Notes under the pieces: model-generated | Seen by the model: the letters and a program-made list of their open reading frames with translations, nothing else | What the model was told of the DNA's origin: nothing | The model's database searches: none | From: Nitrobacter sp. NHB1 | Lineage (GTDB): Bacteria; Pseudomonadota; Alphaproteobacteria; Rhizobiales; Xanthobacteraceae | Direction of reading: 5' to 3' | NCBI RefSeq assembly: GCF_036964665.1 | Contig: NZ_JBAMDA010000001.1 | Location: 310,001 to 374,000 of the forward strand | DNA length: 64,000 bases | Shown: positions 16,671-24,168 of the stretch, piece by piece | Layout of the letters: every line of letters starts with the position of its first letter | How positions within the stretch are numbered: the first letter of the stretch is position 1 | Position numbers and translations under genes: made by a program

Positions 16671-17819
16671 ATGACTGACGAGGCGAGACATAGCCCCGAT
16701 GCGGCCGGGCTGACCGGCACGGCGCTGTTGCGGGTCGATGCGGTCGTCAAGCGCTTCGGCGAATTTACCGCGGTTGACCGGCTGTCGCTCGATATCAAAG
16801 CAGGGGAGTTTTTCGCGCTGCTGGGGCCGAGCGGCTGCGGCAAGACCACGCTGTTGCGGATGCTGGCCGGATTCGAGACGCCGGACGTCGGGCGAATCCT
16901 GCTCGATGGCCGGGACATCGCCGGCGTTCCGCCGCATCAGCGTCCCGTCAACATGATGTTCCAGAACTATGCGCTGTTTCCCCATCTCAGCGTGCGCGAC
17001 AACATCGCGTTCGGGCTGAAGCGCGCGGGCCTGCCGCGTGCGGAAATCGCGAGCCGCGTTGCGGAAATGGTCGCGCTGGTGAAGCTCGAGGACATGGAAA
17101 AGCGCAAGCCCGACCAGCTTTCGGGCGGCCAGAGGCAGCGCGTGGCATTGGCGCGCGCGCTGGCGCGGCGTCCGCGGTTGCTGCTGCTCGACGAGCCGCT
17201 CGCGGCGCTCGACAAGAAGCTGCGAGAGAATACTCAAGCCGAACTGATGCGGCTGCAGCGCCAGCTCGGCATGACCTTCATCATCGTCACCCACGATCAG
17301 GAGGAAGCGATGATGATGGCGGATCGCATCGGGGTCATGAACGCGGGGCGTCTGGAACAGGTGGCGGCGCCGCGGCAGCTCTATGAGGCGCCGAATTCGC
17401 GCTGGGTCGCTGGGTTCGTCGGCGGCATCAACATCATCGAGGGCAAGGTCGAATCGCGCGATGCCGGCCGCGTGACGATCGCGACGCAGTCAGCCGGCCG
17501 CGTGACCGCTGCGGCGGACTTGCAGACGTTGACGACAGACCAGGTCTGCGTTGCGATCCGTCCGGAGAAGGTTCGCTTGTCGCGGCGCGAGGGGGCACCG
17601 GATGCGGGCCAAGCTGCGGAGATCAACCGCCTCGAAGGCGTCGTCGCCGGCATCAGCTATCTCGGCGGTCAGACCCGCTATCAGGTCAGGCTCGACTGCG
17701 GCGCGCTGCTATGCGCCTCGGTCGCCAACACGGCTCGGCTCAACCTCGATGCCTACGCCACCATGCAGCGCGTGGTGGCGTGGTTCGCGCCGGACGATTG
17801 CGTGGTGCTCGACCGATGA
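16671..17819 (+). CDS. potG: Putrescine/polyamine ABC transporter ATP-binding protein
   Basis: 382 residues. The ABC ATPase domain has Walker A GPSGCGKTTLLRML (about residues 62-75), Q-loop NMMFQNYALFPHL, signature LSGGQRQRVALARAL, Walker B LLLLDEPLAALD and the switch histidine in VTHDQEEAM. A C-terminal TOBE domain follows (about 285-380). Sequence and gene order match the E. coli PotG-PotH-PotI putrescine importer more than PotABCD. It energises uptake of polyamine delivered by a periplasmic binding protein. The stop overlaps the potH start (ATGA at 17816-17819). Confidence 0.9.
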   Translation: MTDEARHSPDAAGLTGTALLRVDAVVKRFGEFTAVDRLSLDIKAGEFFALLGPSGCGKTTLLRMLAGFETPDVGRILLDGRDIAGVPPHQRPVNMMFQNYALFPHLSVRDNIAFGLKRAGLPRAEIASRVAEMVALVKLEDMEKRKPDQLSGGQRQRVALARALARRPRLLLLDEPLAALDKKLRENTQAELMRLQRQLGMTFIIVTHDQEEAMMMADRIGVMNAGRLEQVAAPRQLYEAPNSRWVAGFVGGINIIEGKVESRDAGRVTIATQSAGRVTAAADLQTLTTDQVCVAIRPEKVRLSRREGAPDAGQAAEINRLEGVVAGISYLGGQTRYQVRLDCGALLCASVANTARLNLDAYATMQRVVAWFAPDDCVVLDR

Positions 17820-18730
17820 GCGGGCGGCGTCTTTTCTCGGTTCCGGCCCGCAGGGCGGCGGTCGCGCCGTTTCTGTGGATGCTGCTGTTCTTCCTGCTGC
17901 CGTTCGGCTTCGTGCTCAAGATCAGCCTGTCCCACACGGCCATTGCGCAGCCGCCCTATCTGCCGGTGTTCGATCCGGCCCAGGGCATGGCCGCCATCAA
18001 GGCGGCCTTCGCGGCGCTGTCGCTCGAGAATTTCAAACTGCTCGCGTCGGATCATCTCTACATCCTGTCCTACCTGCGAAGCGTTGTGGTCGCGTTGATA
18101 TCGACGGCGATCCTGCTCGCGGTCGGCTATCCCGTCGCCTACGGCATGTCGCGACTGCCAGTGCGGTGGCAACCGCTCGCGATGATTTTGGTGATCGTGC
18201 CGTTCTGGACCTCGTTTTTGATCCGCGTCTATGCGTGGATCAACATTCTCCAGCACGACGGTCTTCTAAACAAGGTGCTGCTGGCGCTGCATCTGGTGTC
18301 GGCGCCGGTGGTGTGGCTGTCCACCGACACCGCGATGTATATCGGCATCGTCTATTCCTATCTGCCGTTCATGATCCTGCCGCTCTATGCGACGCTGGCC
18401 AAAATAGATTCCGCACTGCTGGAGGCCGCCGCCGATCTCGGCAGCTCGCAGCTGACGACGTTCTGGCTGGTGACGTTTCCACTGTCGCTGCCGGGGGTCG
18501 GTGCGGGCGCACTTTTGTGCTTCATCCCCATCGTTGGCGAGTTTGTTATTCCGGATCTGCTGGCGGGATCGGATTCGCCGATGATCGGGCAAACCTTGTG
18601 GCTGGAATTCTTCACCAACCGCGATTGGCCGGTGGCGTCGGCGATCGCCATCGTGCTGCTGGTGCTGCTGCTGGCGCCGCTTCTGGTCTACGAGCGGCTG
18701 CAACGCCGCCAGATGGAGGGAGGGCGGTGA
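17816..18730 (+). CDS. potH: Putrescine ABC transporter permease
   Basis: 304 residues with six predicted membrane helices. The stretch FLIRVYAWINIL, then AMYIGIVYSYLPFMILPLYA and LLEAAADLGSS (the EAA coupling loop), followed by IVGEFVIPDLLAGSDSPMIG, is close to PotH. The start ATG overlaps the potG stop. The longer open frame upstream of it is the overlap with potG and not part of the protein. It forms the inner-membrane channel with PotI. Confidence 0.9.
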   Translation: MSGRRLFSVPARRAAVAPFLWMLLFFLLPFGFVLKISLSHTAIAQPPYLPVFDPAQGMAAIKAAFAALSLENFKLLASDHLYILSYLRSVVVALISTAILLAVGYPVAYGMSRLPVRWQPLAMILVIVPFWTSFLIRVYAWINILQHDGLLNKVLLALHLVSAPVVWLSTDTAMYIGIVYSYLPFMILPLYATLAKIDSALLEAAADLGSSQLTTFWLVTFPLSLPGVGAGALLCFIPIVGEFVIPDLLAGSDSPMIGQTLWLEFFTNRDWPVASAIAIVLLVLLLAPLLVYERLQRRQMEGGR

Positions 18731-19548
18731 TGGCAAAGCCCGCGCTCGCCAGACTGTCGCCGTTCAATGTCACCTCCCTCGTGCTCGGGCTGGCGTTTCT
18801 GTATCTGCCGATCGTTATTCTCGTGATCTATTCGTTCAACGCCTCGCGGCTGGTGACGGTGTGGGGCGGCTGGTCGCTGCGCTGGTACTTCGAATTTTTC
18901 AACGATGCCGCGATGCTGTCCGCGGCCGCGATGAGCCTGCGGGTCGGCGCGGTCTCTGCCACGGCGGCCACCATTCTCGGTACGCTCGCCGCGGTAGCCC
19001 TGACGCGCGCCGAGAACTTTCGGGGACGCACGCTGTTCTCCGGAATGCTGTACGCGCCGCTAGTGATGCCCGAGGTGATTACCGGCCTGTCCTTGCTGCT
19101 GCTGTTCGTTGCGGTCGATGCGGAGCGCGGGTTCTGGACGGTCACGATCGCGCATACCACGCTCACCATGTGCTTCGTCGCCGTGGTGGTGCAGTCGCGG
19201 CTCGGATCGCTCGATCGAAGCCTCGAGGAGGCCGCGATGGATCTCGGCTGCGATCCGCTGCGTGCGTTCGTCAAGGTGACGCTGCCGCTGATCCTGCCGT
19301 CGGTCGCCGCGGGCTGGATGCTGGCCTTTACGCTGTCGCTGGACGACCTGGTGATCGCGAGTTTCACCACCGGACCCGGCTCGACGACGCTGCCGATCCG
19401 GATCTACTCTGAGGTGCGCCTCGGCGTGAAGCCCGAGATCAACGCGATCTGCACGTTGATCATCGGATTGATCGCCACCGTCATCATCGCCGCATCGCTG
19501 GCCTCGAAACTGTCGAGCCGGCAGGGTGAAAGCGCCGCGCCATTGTGA
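18730..19548 (+). CDS. potI: Putrescine ABC transporter permease
   Basis: 272 residues with six predicted membrane helices. LYLPIVILVIYSFNASRLVTVWGGWSLRWY, LEEAAMDLGCDPLRAF (EAA loop) and LAFTLSLDDLVIASFTTGPGSTTLP are PotI/PotC hallmarks. ATG 18730 overlaps the potH stop by one base (TGATG), so translation is coupled. A much longer frame is open upstream, within potG and potH, but has no independent support. No substrate-binding protein gene (potF) is seen in the window; it may lie elsewhere. Confidence 0.9.
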   Translation: MAKPALARLSPFNVTSLVLGLAFLYLPIVILVIYSFNASRLVTVWGGWSLRWYFEFFNDAAMLSAAAMSLRVGAVSATAATILGTLAAVALTRAENFRGRTLFSGMLYAPLVMPEVITGLSLLLLFVAVDAERGFWTVTIAHTTLTMCFVAVVVQSRLGSLDRSLEEAAMDLGCDPLRAFVKVTLPLILPSVAAGWMLAFTLSLDDLVIASFTTGPGSTTLPIRIYSEVRLGVKPEINAICTLIIGLIATVIIAASLASKLSSRQGESAAPL

Positions 19549-19562
19549 GACCGGGCTGACGA

Positions 19563-19677
19563 GAGCATTTTCCGGCTAAGTGGAATCCGCTTAGCCGTAA
19601 GAAAATGCTCTCAATTAAAAACTTGCGCGTATTCTGATCGCAAAACCGGTATCCACTTTTGCGGAATACGCGCGAGC
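19563..19677 (+). repeat. Composite dispersed repeat F+G, copy 1
   Basis: It begins GAGCATTTTCCGGCTAAGTG and closes that first palindrome with AAGAAAATGCTC. A second palindrome follows, CTTGCGCGTATTCTGATCGC ... GCGGAATACGCGCGAG. The reverse complement of 29081-29194 matches the whole composite with few changes. It lies between convergent potI and the AsmA-like gene, where it may also act as a terminator. Confidence 0.85.
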
Positions 19678-19698
19678 CTTGGCTTGTAGCGAGCAACG

Positions 19699-21630
19699 TC
19701 AGTTCGTGCGCGACGTTCCGGATTCTGCCGGGGCCGCTGGAGCGGCCGCCTCGGGAACCGCTTTCTGATCCGACAGATGCTCGATCACCGAGCGAACCGC
19801 GTCGCGGGTCTTGCGGTCTCTGACCGCATCGAGCAGCGGCGCCGACGCCTTGGACCGGCGGATCAGGCTGTCGGGATCGGGAAAGATCAGCGGATCGTCC
19901 CACGGTCCCTGGATCACGAACGGCAGGTCGAAATTGTCGGCATCCGCCGCCGGCGTCAGGCTTGCGATGCCCTTGAGATCGTAGTCGCGCGCCGGCACCG
20001 AGGCGGTGCCGGTGAGGGTGAGACGCGCAGCCGGCCCCTCGACGCGCACATCGGTCGCGACCGCGACGCCGTCGTTGAAACTGAGGGCGACGTTCAGCGT
20101 GTCGAACGGCGTCTTGCCGCTGCGGAAATTTCCGCCGCCGGAGAGCGGCTGGCGCTCCAGCCGCTTCAGCAGGTGTTCGATGTTGAACCCGCTGATGGCG
20201 CCGTCGTGCCCGGTCAGGGTCGCTGTCCCGTCGAGCGATTGCGCCAGTCCGAACGGACTCGATCCCTTGGCCTCGAGTGAAACATTCAGGTTGCCGCGCC
20301 CGGAGAGCCTGCCGGTGCCGAACAGATCGCTGGCGCAGGCTTGCAGATCGACGTCGGTCAGCTGAAACTGCGCCTTCACGTCGGCGGCCGCGTCGGCGCG
20401 CGAGATGCCGAACCATCCTTTGGCGATTCCGTCATAGATTTGCGCCTCGCCGATGCTGAGCGCCAGCGTTCCGTTGCGCAGGTTGGCGCCGAGCGCGGTT
20501 TTGCCGAGCTTGGTCGAACCGACGGTGACCTTCGCCGCCGAAAGCCGCATGTCGAGGTCGGTGGCGGACAGCGCATGCAGATCGAACAATTGTCTGTTCC
20601 AGTCGCGGGCGCCGCTGGCGAGCAGACGGATGGTCTGGACATAGGGCGTGAAATCGAGCGCGCCGGCGGCCAGCGTCGCCTGCAGGGTCTGCCGTCCATT
20701 GTTGGCGTAGGTCAACACGCCTTCGGCGACATTGCCGTCGATCTCGATGTTGACGTTGGTCAGCGCGATCGATGCGCCGATCATGCTGGCGCGTGCCTTG
20801 AGCGCGAATCGGCCGAACCCGCCGCTGCCGGGCGGAGGCTGTCCGATCCAGCGCAGCGCCTCGCGCAACGAGGGGCTGTCGGCGGTCAGCGTACCTTCCA
20901 TCATCAGGCTGACCGGGTTCGCGACCGTTCCGTCGAATGCGAATTTCAGCGGCGCGCTGGCAACCTTGACCTTCAGGCCGGATCGCTCGCCGGACAGCGC
21001 CGCGAGAAAGTCGCTGAGGCTGATGCTGCCGTCGATGCGTTCACCGCGCCAGTCGAACTGTCCGGTCGCGGCGAACGAGCGGGAGATCGATGGCCAGGCC
21101 AGCGACAGGTCGATGTCGCCGAGGTTCTCGGAAACCGCATTGGCGGTATCCTCATAGCTGAGTTTGCCATCCTGGATCCGGATTTCCGAAAACGAGACCG
21201 GGCTGTCGGCTCCGGGCTTCATGGTTCGCGCGATCGTTTCCACGAACGGGGTCCAGTTACTGCGGCCGTCAGCGGCGCGCGTCACGCGGATGTGAGGGCG
21301 CAGCATCATGACGTCGGCGATCTGGAAGCGCTGCATCAGCATCGGAAGCAGGCGCAGATTGGCGGTGAGCACATCGACGCTGAGCACCGGAGCATCGGCG
21401 TCGCTGCCCTTGATGCGGACATCATGGAACGAGACATAGCTGCCGGGAAAAACCGAGACGTCGATACGGCCATCGGCAACGAAGTCGAGGCCGGTCACGG
21501 CGCTGATCTGCGTTTCAACCGCCTGGCGCAAGGCGTCGCGGTCAAGTACCCGCGACATGGCGATCAGCCCAGTCAGCCCGATCAGCGCAACTCCCAGAAT
21601 TGCCGCGACCGATATTCCCAGGCGCTTCAT
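19699..21630 (-). CDS. AsmA family protein
   Basis: 643 residues. An N-terminal membrane helix (about residues 5-28, SVAAILGVALIGLTGLIAM) anchors a long periplasmic beta-rich region with AsmA-like features: RIDVSVFPGSYVSFHDVRIKG near the N-terminus, and LSGRGNLNVSLEAKG and DLKGIASLTP in the C-terminal AsmA_2-type part. AsmA-like proteins are thought to act in phospholipid transport between membranes or outer-membrane assembly; the specific role here is inferred from the family. It ends with a Pro/Ala-rich tail. It is divergent from scoA. Confidence 0.87.
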   Translation of the reverse strand: MKRLGISVAAILGVALIGLTGLIAMSRVLDRDALRQAVETQISAVTGLDFVADGRIDVSVFPGSYVSFHDVRIKGSDADAPVLSVDVLTANLRLLPMLMQRFQIADVMMLRPHIRVTRAADGRSNWTPFVETIARTMKPGADSPVSFSEIRIQDGKLSYEDTANAVSENLGDIDLSLAWPSISRSFAATGQFDWRGERIDGSISLSDFLAALSGERSGLKVKVASAPLKFAFDGTVANPVSLMMEGTLTADSPSLREALRWIGQPPPGSGGFGRFALKARASMIGASIALTNVNIEIDGNVAEGVLTYANNGRQTLQATLAAGALDFTPYVQTIRLLASGARDWNRQLFDLHALSATDLDMRLSAAKVTVGSTKLGKTALGANLRNGTLALSIGEAQIYDGIAKGWFGISRADAAADVKAQFQLTDVDLQACASDLFGTGRLSGRGNLNVSLEAKGSSPFGLAQSLDGTATLTGHDGAISGFNIEHLLKRLERQPLSGGGNFRSGKTPFDTLNVALSFNDGVAVATDVRVEGPAARLTLTGTASVPARDYDLKGIASLTPAADADNFDLPFVIQGPWDDPLIFPDPDSLIRRSKASAPLLDAVRDRKTRDAVRSVIEHLSDQKAVPEAAAPAAPAESGTSRTN

Positions 21631-21854
21631 TCTTGGGCCATCGTCAATGACATATCCCGGTTGGATGACGCTCGCCGAGCGGTCGGGAACCGATCCAGCG
21701 CGACCGCAACTTGATTGGTTTTCTTGACGCTTTCAAGGCCGTAAGGGCGGCCATACCGCCAATTGACGCACCGCGAAGATTTTGCCCTAATACGCGCCAT
21801 CAATCGTGCCCGGCGCGCTGGCAGGCGGCGCCTCCCTCCTTCAGGTCGCATCTC

Positions 21855-22562
21855 ATGAACAAGGTCTACCCCGACGCCAAATCGGCCCTCGATGGCATCC
21901 TCAGGGACGGCATGATGATCATGTCCGGCGGTTTCGGCCTGTGTGGCATCGCAGAGACGCTGGCCGATGCGATCCGCGACTCCGGCGTGAAGAACCTGAC
22001 GGTCGTGTCCAACAACGCCGGTGTCGACGGCGTCGGATTGGGCCGGTTGCTGGAGACGCGGCAGATCAAGAAGATGATCTCGTCCTATGTCGGCGAAAAC
22101 AAGCTGTTCGCCCAGCAATACCTCGCCGGCGAACTCGAACTCGAATTCAATCCGCAGGGCACGCTGGCCGAGCGCATCCGCGCCGGCGGCGCCGGCATTC
22201 CGGCGTTCTACACCAAGACCGGCGTCGGCACCCTGATTGCCGAAGGCAAGGAAGTGCGGGAGTTCGATGGCGAGAAATATCTGATGGAGCGCGGGCTGTT
22301 CGCCGATCTCGCGATCGTTCACGCCTGGAAGGGCGACACCGCCGGCAATCTGGTCTATCGCAAGACCGCGCGAAACTTCAATCCGATGATGGCGACCGCG
22401 GCGAGGGTCACCGTCGCCGAAGTCGAACATCTGGTGCCCGCAGGCGAGATCGACCCCGATCACATCCACACGCCCGGCATCTTCGTCAAGCGTATCGTCG
22501 AGGTAGGCACCGCCAGGAAGCACATCGAATTCCGCAACACCCGCCCGCGTCCGGCGGCATGA
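21855..22562 (+). CDS. scoA: 3-oxoacid CoA-transferase subunit A
   Basis: 235 residues starting MNKVYPDAKSALDGILRDGM. Family landmarks are IMSGGFGLCGIAETLADAI, TVVSNNAGVDG and AGGAGIPAFYTKTGVGTL. With subunit B it forms succinyl-CoA:3-oxoacid CoA-transferase, which activates acetoacetate or similar oxoacids for ketone-body and polyhydroxybutyrate breakdown. The two phasin genes about 5 kb downstream fit a PHB-related lifestyle, but a link is only inferred. The ATG at 21855 is chosen over an upstream in-frame start because homologues begin MNKV. Two repeats separate it from scoB. Confidence 0.9.
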   Translation: MNKVYPDAKSALDGILRDGMMIMSGGFGLCGIAETLADAIRDSGVKNLTVVSNNAGVDGVGLGRLLETRQIKKMISSYVGENKLFAQQYLAGELELEFNPQGTLAERIRAGGAGIPAFYTKTGVGTLIAEGKEVREFDGEKYLMERGLFADLAIVHAWKGDTAGNLVYRKTARNFNPMMATAARVTVAEVEHLVPAGEIDPDHIHTPGIFVKRIVEVGTARKHIEFRNTRPRPAA

Positions 22563-22612
22563 TCCCGAAAAGTGGTCTTCCGGTTTTCGAAACGGATCAT
22601 GCCGAAATCAAA
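22559..22612 (+). repeat. Dispersed repeat E (atgatcccgaaaagtgg type), diverged copy
   Basis: ATGATCCCGAAAAGTGG...CCGGTTTTCG...GGATCATGCC lies at the scoA stop codon and shares its parts with the copies at 28428-28480 and 46440-46558. The scoA stop TGA is the start of the repeat. Confidence 0.75.
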
Positions 22613-22707
22613 CGAATGCCGGAGCGCTGTTTATACGCCCTGGTTGCCAGTTCGCGACAAAATAGGCTCTTGCAAACTTTGCGTTGAGCGAAGCAGGGCT
22701 CAGGAAA

Positions 22708-22750
22708 CAAGACTGGATTGCTTCGTCGCCACGCTCCTCGCAATGACAAG
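22708..22750. repeat. Half copy of the CGTCATTGCG-type palindromic repeat
   Basis: The stretch GACTGGATTGCTTCG...CTCCTCGCAATGACAAG matches the right arm of the elements at 36674-36757 and 42231-42307. No matching left arm is seen here. It lies 24 bases before the scoB start. Confidence 0.7.
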
Positions 22751-22773
22751 ATACAATAAGACAGGAGAATCCC

Positions 22774-23424
22774 ATGGCCTGGACCCGCGAACAGATGGCG
22801 GCGCGCGCCGCCAAGGAATTGCGCGACGGCTACTACGTCAATCTCGGCATCGGCATTCCGACGCTGGTGTCGAACTTCATTCCGGCCAATATCGACGTTC
22901 AGCTCCAGAGCGAGAACGGCATGCTTGGCATGGGTCCGTTTCCCTATGAGGGCGAGGAGGATCCCGATCTCATCAACGCCGGCAAGCAGACCGTCAGCGA
23001 ACTGCCGACCACCAGCTATTTCTCCTCATCCGACTCGTTCGGCATGGTGCGCGGCGGCCATATCGACCTGTCCATCCTCGGCGCGATGCAGGTGGCGCAG
23101 AATGGCGATCTCGCCAACTGGATGATCCCCGGCAGAATGGTCAAGGGCATGGGCGGCGCGATGGATCTCGTCGCCGGCGTCAAGCGCGTCGTCGTGGTGA
23201 TGGAGCATTCCGCCAAGGACGGTCCCAAGCTGCTCAAGCAGTGCACGCTGCCGCTGACCGGCGAAAAGGTCGTCGATATGGTCGTTACCGACCTCGGAGT
23301 GTTCACCATCGACAAGCACGGCAAGGACGGCATGGTGCTGATCGAACTTGCCGACGGCGTCACGCTGGACCAGGTCAAGGCGAAGACTGAAGGCGAATTC
23401 CGCGTTGCGTTGAAGAACGCCTGA
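22774..23424 (+). CDS. scoB: 3-oxoacid CoA-transferase subunit B
   Basis: 216 residues. [14 protein letters not shown] and [12 protein letters not shown] contain the catalytic glutamate (E47), which forms the enzyme-CoA thioester, and [27 protein letters not shown] is the conserved central motif. It is the partner of scoA in the heteromeric transferase. An ACAGGAGAATCCC ribosome-binding site precedes ATG 22774. The unusually long gap to scoA (211 bases) holds two dispersed repeats. Confidence 0.93.
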   Translation: MAWTREQMAARAAKELRDGYYVNLGIGIPTLVSNFIPANIDVQLQSENGMLGMGPFPYEGEEDPDLINAGKQTVSELPTTSYFSSSDSFGMVRGGHIDLSILGAMQVAQNGDLANWMIPGRMVKGMGGAMDLVAGVKRVVVVMEHSAKDGPKLLKQCTLPLTGEKVVDMVVTDLGVFTIDKHGKDGMVLIELADGVTLDQVKAKTEGEFRVALKNA

Positions 23425-23458
23425 AGCGCCGGACGGGATAGCTGCCGCGTTGCGCCCG

Positions 23459-24061
23459 TCAGCGCCCTCCGCCGAGTTCCCGGGGCAGGAGCGACGACTG
23501 GATGTCGGTGTCTGCGAGGCCGGATTGCCGCTGCGTGTAACCGGCGGAGAATGACAGGCTGAGGTTCGAGGTCGGCCGAATCTCGACGCCGGTGTGGATG
23601 CCGTAGGCGGGCGCCGTGCCGGTGTTGGAGTTAAAGGACGTGACGGTGCTGAAGACGTCCGGGTTATATTTCAGCGTATCGACGCCGCCGAACACCGTTA
23701 CTGGCAGGCCGCCCATACCCCTGAAGTGGTAGCCGACCTGTGTGCTTTCCTGAGACAGTGAACCGGGAGTGCCGAACGCGCCCATACCGTTGAGGCCGTT
23801 CCAGCCGAAGCCGCCCGCCCATGAGCTTAGCGGCGCGCTGTAGCTTCTGAATGAAAACCCGCTCTTGGTGGCATGCCCGGCATCGAAGCTCGGAAAGCCG
23901 CTGTATGTCTCCGCATTTGCGGCTTCGGTTGCACCACCGCCGAACGGACCAAACGGAACCCAGTATTTTACCGGCTCACCTTGGGCATTGGCGGCGGACC
24001 AGCTCAGGCAAAGCATTGCCAGCATGGCTGCGAGACGACATCTGTCTGAGAACGTCGACAT
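23459..24061 (-). CDS. Secreted/outer-membrane beta-rich protein, unknown function
   Basis: 200 residues. The start at 24061 is chosen because an ACCGGAGCC ribosome-binding site precedes it and the N-terminus MSTFSDRCRLAAMLAMLCLS...ANAQ is a typical Sec signal peptide (cleavage after ANA, about residue 27). The mature part is rich in Gly, Ser, Phe and Tyr. Its C-terminal part reads GIHTGVEIRPTSNLSLSFSAGYTQ, which resembles an alternating outer-membrane beta-strand. It may be an outer-membrane protein of the small beta-barrel type. I do not recognise a specific family. Confidence 0.72.
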   Translation of the reverse strand: MSTFSDRCRLAAMLAMLCLSWSAANAQGEPVKYWVPFGPFGGGATEAANAETYSGFPSFDAGHATKSGFSFRSYSAPLSSWAGGFGWNGLNGMGAFGTPGSLSQESTQVGYHFRGMGGLPVTVFGGVDTLKYNPDVFSTVTSFNSNTGTAPAYGIHTGVEIRPTSNLSLSFSAGYTQRQSGLADTDIQSSLLPRELGGGR

Positions 24062-24168
24062 CAGGGCTCCGGTGACCAAGCTCCAACTATACGCCACCGA
24101 CATGTCCGAGGCCAGCGGTCCCGCAAGACCGCCATATCAGCGGTTCCCCCGTCGGCGTGTCGGCATTG

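Noticed and set aside
17551-18729. Long open frame running upstream of potI
   Set aside because: It overlaps potG and potH in another frame. PotI homology starts only at the coupled ATG 18730.
22563-22771. Frame read between scoA and scoB
   Set aside because: The region is covered by two dispersed repeats and the frame runs out of phase with both genes.
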